From: Chitinophagales bacterium
GTDB taxonomy: Bacteria; Bacteroidota; Bacteroidia; Chitinophagales; CAIOSU01
DNA length: 64,000 nucleotides
NCBI GenBank assembly: GCA_026003335.1
Contig: BPHB01000003.1
Coordinates: 62,001 to 126,000, forward strand
Direction: 5' to 3'
Part shown: piece by piece, positions 62,501-64,000 of the stretch
How positions within the stretch are numbered: the stretch's first letter is position 1
Layout of the letters: the number at the start of each line of letters is the position of its first letter
Notes under the pieces: generated by a model
Database searches by the model: none
What the model saw: the letters and a program-made list of their open reading frames with translations, nothing else
Told to the model about the DNA's origin: nothing
Program-made: the position numbers and the translations under genes

Positions 62501-64000
62501 TCAGCTCATGCCTTTACCTAAATAAGCTTTCAACTTTGGGGAAACATTCCGCTGAATAAGCGCGTTGCGGATTTTCCATGCAGCGGCCGGGTCACTTTCC
62601 TCCATGATATGTATGTCTTTTCCTTCTTTCACGGCTATTAACCGTCCATCTCTAAAAAGGAGCCTGTTCGTATATACTGCCGGCACTCTTTTATGGGGTA
62701 GCACCATGCCGGTAAGGTTCAGCGGATCAGCTGCACTCACGGCAATCAAACTGCCCGTTTTGCCTTCTTTGCGGATTTTTCTCAGCAGGCTAACGGCTTC
62801 TGGCAAAGCATATTGCTCTCCGTATACGCCTTCAACAAAACGTCCGCCCCGCACATCACCACGGGCTTCCATCAGGCGGAGCACCCGCACCAGTTCCCAC
62901 CAGGGGGGTATAAGATATTCTCGTTCTGCCAGTCTGCGAAACACGATGCCGTATCGCTTGAGCAGAATTTTGATAATCGTTTCCAGCTTTTTTCTCTGCC
63001 CGGAGGGCGAGGTGTCAGCTGCTTCGCAGTTATAGTCTATCAAACTCCAGCGGCCGGCCTGCTCCATGCTGAATGAAGGTCTGAGTGCACGACCTGAGGC
63101 AAATCTTGCAGGCGCGAGCAAGGCACGCAGCCCGGTGTAGCTGTCGGCAGTTACCAGACCGCTGGCAACCAATTCAGCCAGCGCTTTTTCCACCTGTAGA
63201 GGCAAGGACTGAGTCTTATTGACCAGGTCATGAAAAAAAGTAGCTCCCTGATTGTTGAGTAATTCGGTTACTCTGCGTGCCAGCGGGCTTAAATCTTGCG
63301 GGAAGGGTATTTTTCGTTCCTCAGTCATCTCCTTCCATACGGGTAGATTTTGTCTGCTGATAAAAGTTATAGGAGTTGTTTTTACCGGAGCGGCAGCTTT
63401 TGGGGGTACGCTTTCTGAACGCTGAGCTCTGAATCGGCCCCAGAGCAACTTACCTGACAGACACAGGGCATCGAGCCATTGAAAATCATAATTTGCTACT
63501 CGTGAGGGTAAAATGTCGCTCTCCCAGGCTGCTGCCTGTGCCTCAAAGCCCTCAAGTTGCGCGATTATTTTCTCCAAGGCAAGGGGGCCCTCCTGCCGGA
63601 AAGCAGGGTCCAGGTGGTGCCAGGCAAAAAGAAATTGCATGAACATGCTTATGCTTACCGGCTCAATTTCCTTGCGTAGCTTGCTGAGCGTGTATCGGTG
63701 AATACGTGCCAGTAATCTGCGTTCACACCATTCTTCTTCATGCCTGTCGGGCGTGAAATGGCCACGAAAGACAAATCCCTCATTTTCCAGAAGCACAAGC
63801 GCAGATTCAATGGTTGTCTGATTCAGGCAGAAAGTGGCAGCCAGATCAGCTGCCGTAGTAGGGCCGACAGCCTCCAGGCGCCCTCTGACTAGCTCCTTCA
63901 GCGCTTCTTCAGAGCTGCAGGTTTGGTTGCGCAGCATGTCGGGGGCAGGAATTTCAGGCATCAACTTGCTTTCAGGAAAAACCGCCTGCATCTGTGGAAT
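62501..64000 (-). CDS. lhr: C-terminal part of Lhr-type DEAD/DEAH helicase (5' end outside window)
   Basis: At least 499 codons, open at the right window edge. The sequence has the Lhr-specific C-terminal region: winged-helix part (GPTTAADLAATFCLNQTTIE), then LLARIHRYTLSKLRKEIEPV, FMQFLFAWHHLDPAF, IIAQLEGFEAQAAAWESDIL and YDFQWLDALCLSGKLLWGRF. The helicase core itself would lie beyond the edge. Lhr unwinds DNA and RNA-DNA hybrids and takes part in DNA repair. The ATG at 63991 is internal to the protein, not its start. Confidence 0.85.
   Translation of the reverse strand: MPQMQAVFPESKLMPEIPAPDMLRNQTCSSEEALKELVRGRLEAVGPTTAADLAATFCLNQTTIESALVLLENEGFVFRGHFTPDRHEEEWCERRLLARIHRYTLSKLRKEIEPVSISMFMQFLFAWHHLDPAFRQEGPLALEKIIAQLEGFEAQAAAWESDILPSRVANYDFQWLDALCLSGKLLWGRFRAQRSESVPPKAAAPVKTTPITFISRQNLPVWKEMTEERKIPFPQDLSPLARRVTELLNNQGATFFHDLVNKTQSLPLQVEKALAELVASGLVTADSYTGLRALLAPARFASGRALRPSFSMEQAGRWSLIDYNCEAADTSPSGQRKKLETIIKILLKRYGIVFRRLAEREYLIPPWWELVRVLRLMEARGDVRGGRFVEGVYGEQYALPEAVSLLRKIRKEGKTGSLIAVSAADPLNLTGMVLPHKRVPAVYTNRLLFRDGRLIAVKEGKDIHIMEESDPAAAWKIRNALIQRNVSPKLKAYLGKGMS

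Overview
The window reads as chromosomal DNA of a member of the Bacteroidota, probably a Sphingobacteriia, Chitinophagia or Saprospiria-like lineage. Supporting signs are type IX secretion (T9SS) C-terminal sorting domains on two secreted proteins, a HmuY-type lipoprotein next to a TonB-dependent receptor, a three-gene proton-translocating transhydrogenase, a glycogen cluster with a synthase-phosphorylase fusion, DUF1800/DUF1501 partners, and Bacteroidota-type promoters (TTTG-N19-TAnnTTTG), of which the one before acs is perfect. No tRNA, rRNA, CRISPR array, prophage or insertion sequence was seen. Genes are dense and face both ways, with many 1-4 nt overlaps.

Layout. 1-5237 holds two copies of a polytopic GT-C-like membrane protein (the first truncated by the window edge and broken by an in-frame stop), the decayed 5' end of a second copy of the next gene, and an intact TMTC-like protein with C-terminal TPRs. 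5229-8711 (minus) is a four-gene operon: lipoprotein, aspartyl/asparaginyl beta-hydroxylase-like enzyme, GT2 glycosyltransferase and GNAT acyltransferase, which looks like a surface-glycan or lipid modification set. 9097-22530 is an accessory-looking surface locus: a small lipocalin-like secreted protein, a giant secreted repeat protein (about 3,200 residues if one frameshift is repaired) with beta-helix, collagen-like/poly-glycine, Ig-like repeat and DUF1566/FISUMP-like parts, then a DUF1800 and a DUF1501 protein.

22604-26519 carries lolD-like, recQ and a GT4 gene. 26560-32456 carries myo-inositol oxygenase, pntB-pntAb-pntAa and a divergent acs. 32516-44764 is mostly housekeeping: methyltransferase, LolC/E-type permease, NamZ-like muramidase, fmt, lipB, PGI/PMI, an orphan ParA-like ATPase, tdk, plsC and several hypotheticals. 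44761-53600 (minus) is a compact glycogen operon: debranching enzyme, GT4, GH57, and a 1418-residue glycogen synthase/alpha-glucan phosphorylase fusion. 53751-64000 carries mscS, corA, a HmuY/TonB receptor pair, a PD40 beta-propeller lipoprotein, a PaaI-type thioesterase, rsmE, a charge-segregated hypothetical protein and the C-terminal part of an Lhr-type helicase cut by the window edge.

The best candidate for something undescribed is 9097-22530, where a giant repeat protein, a DUF1800 protein without any signal peptide and a Tat-plus-T9SS DUF1501 protein lie together. Function there is inferred only from domains and position. All assignments rest on reading the sequence; no database search was run.
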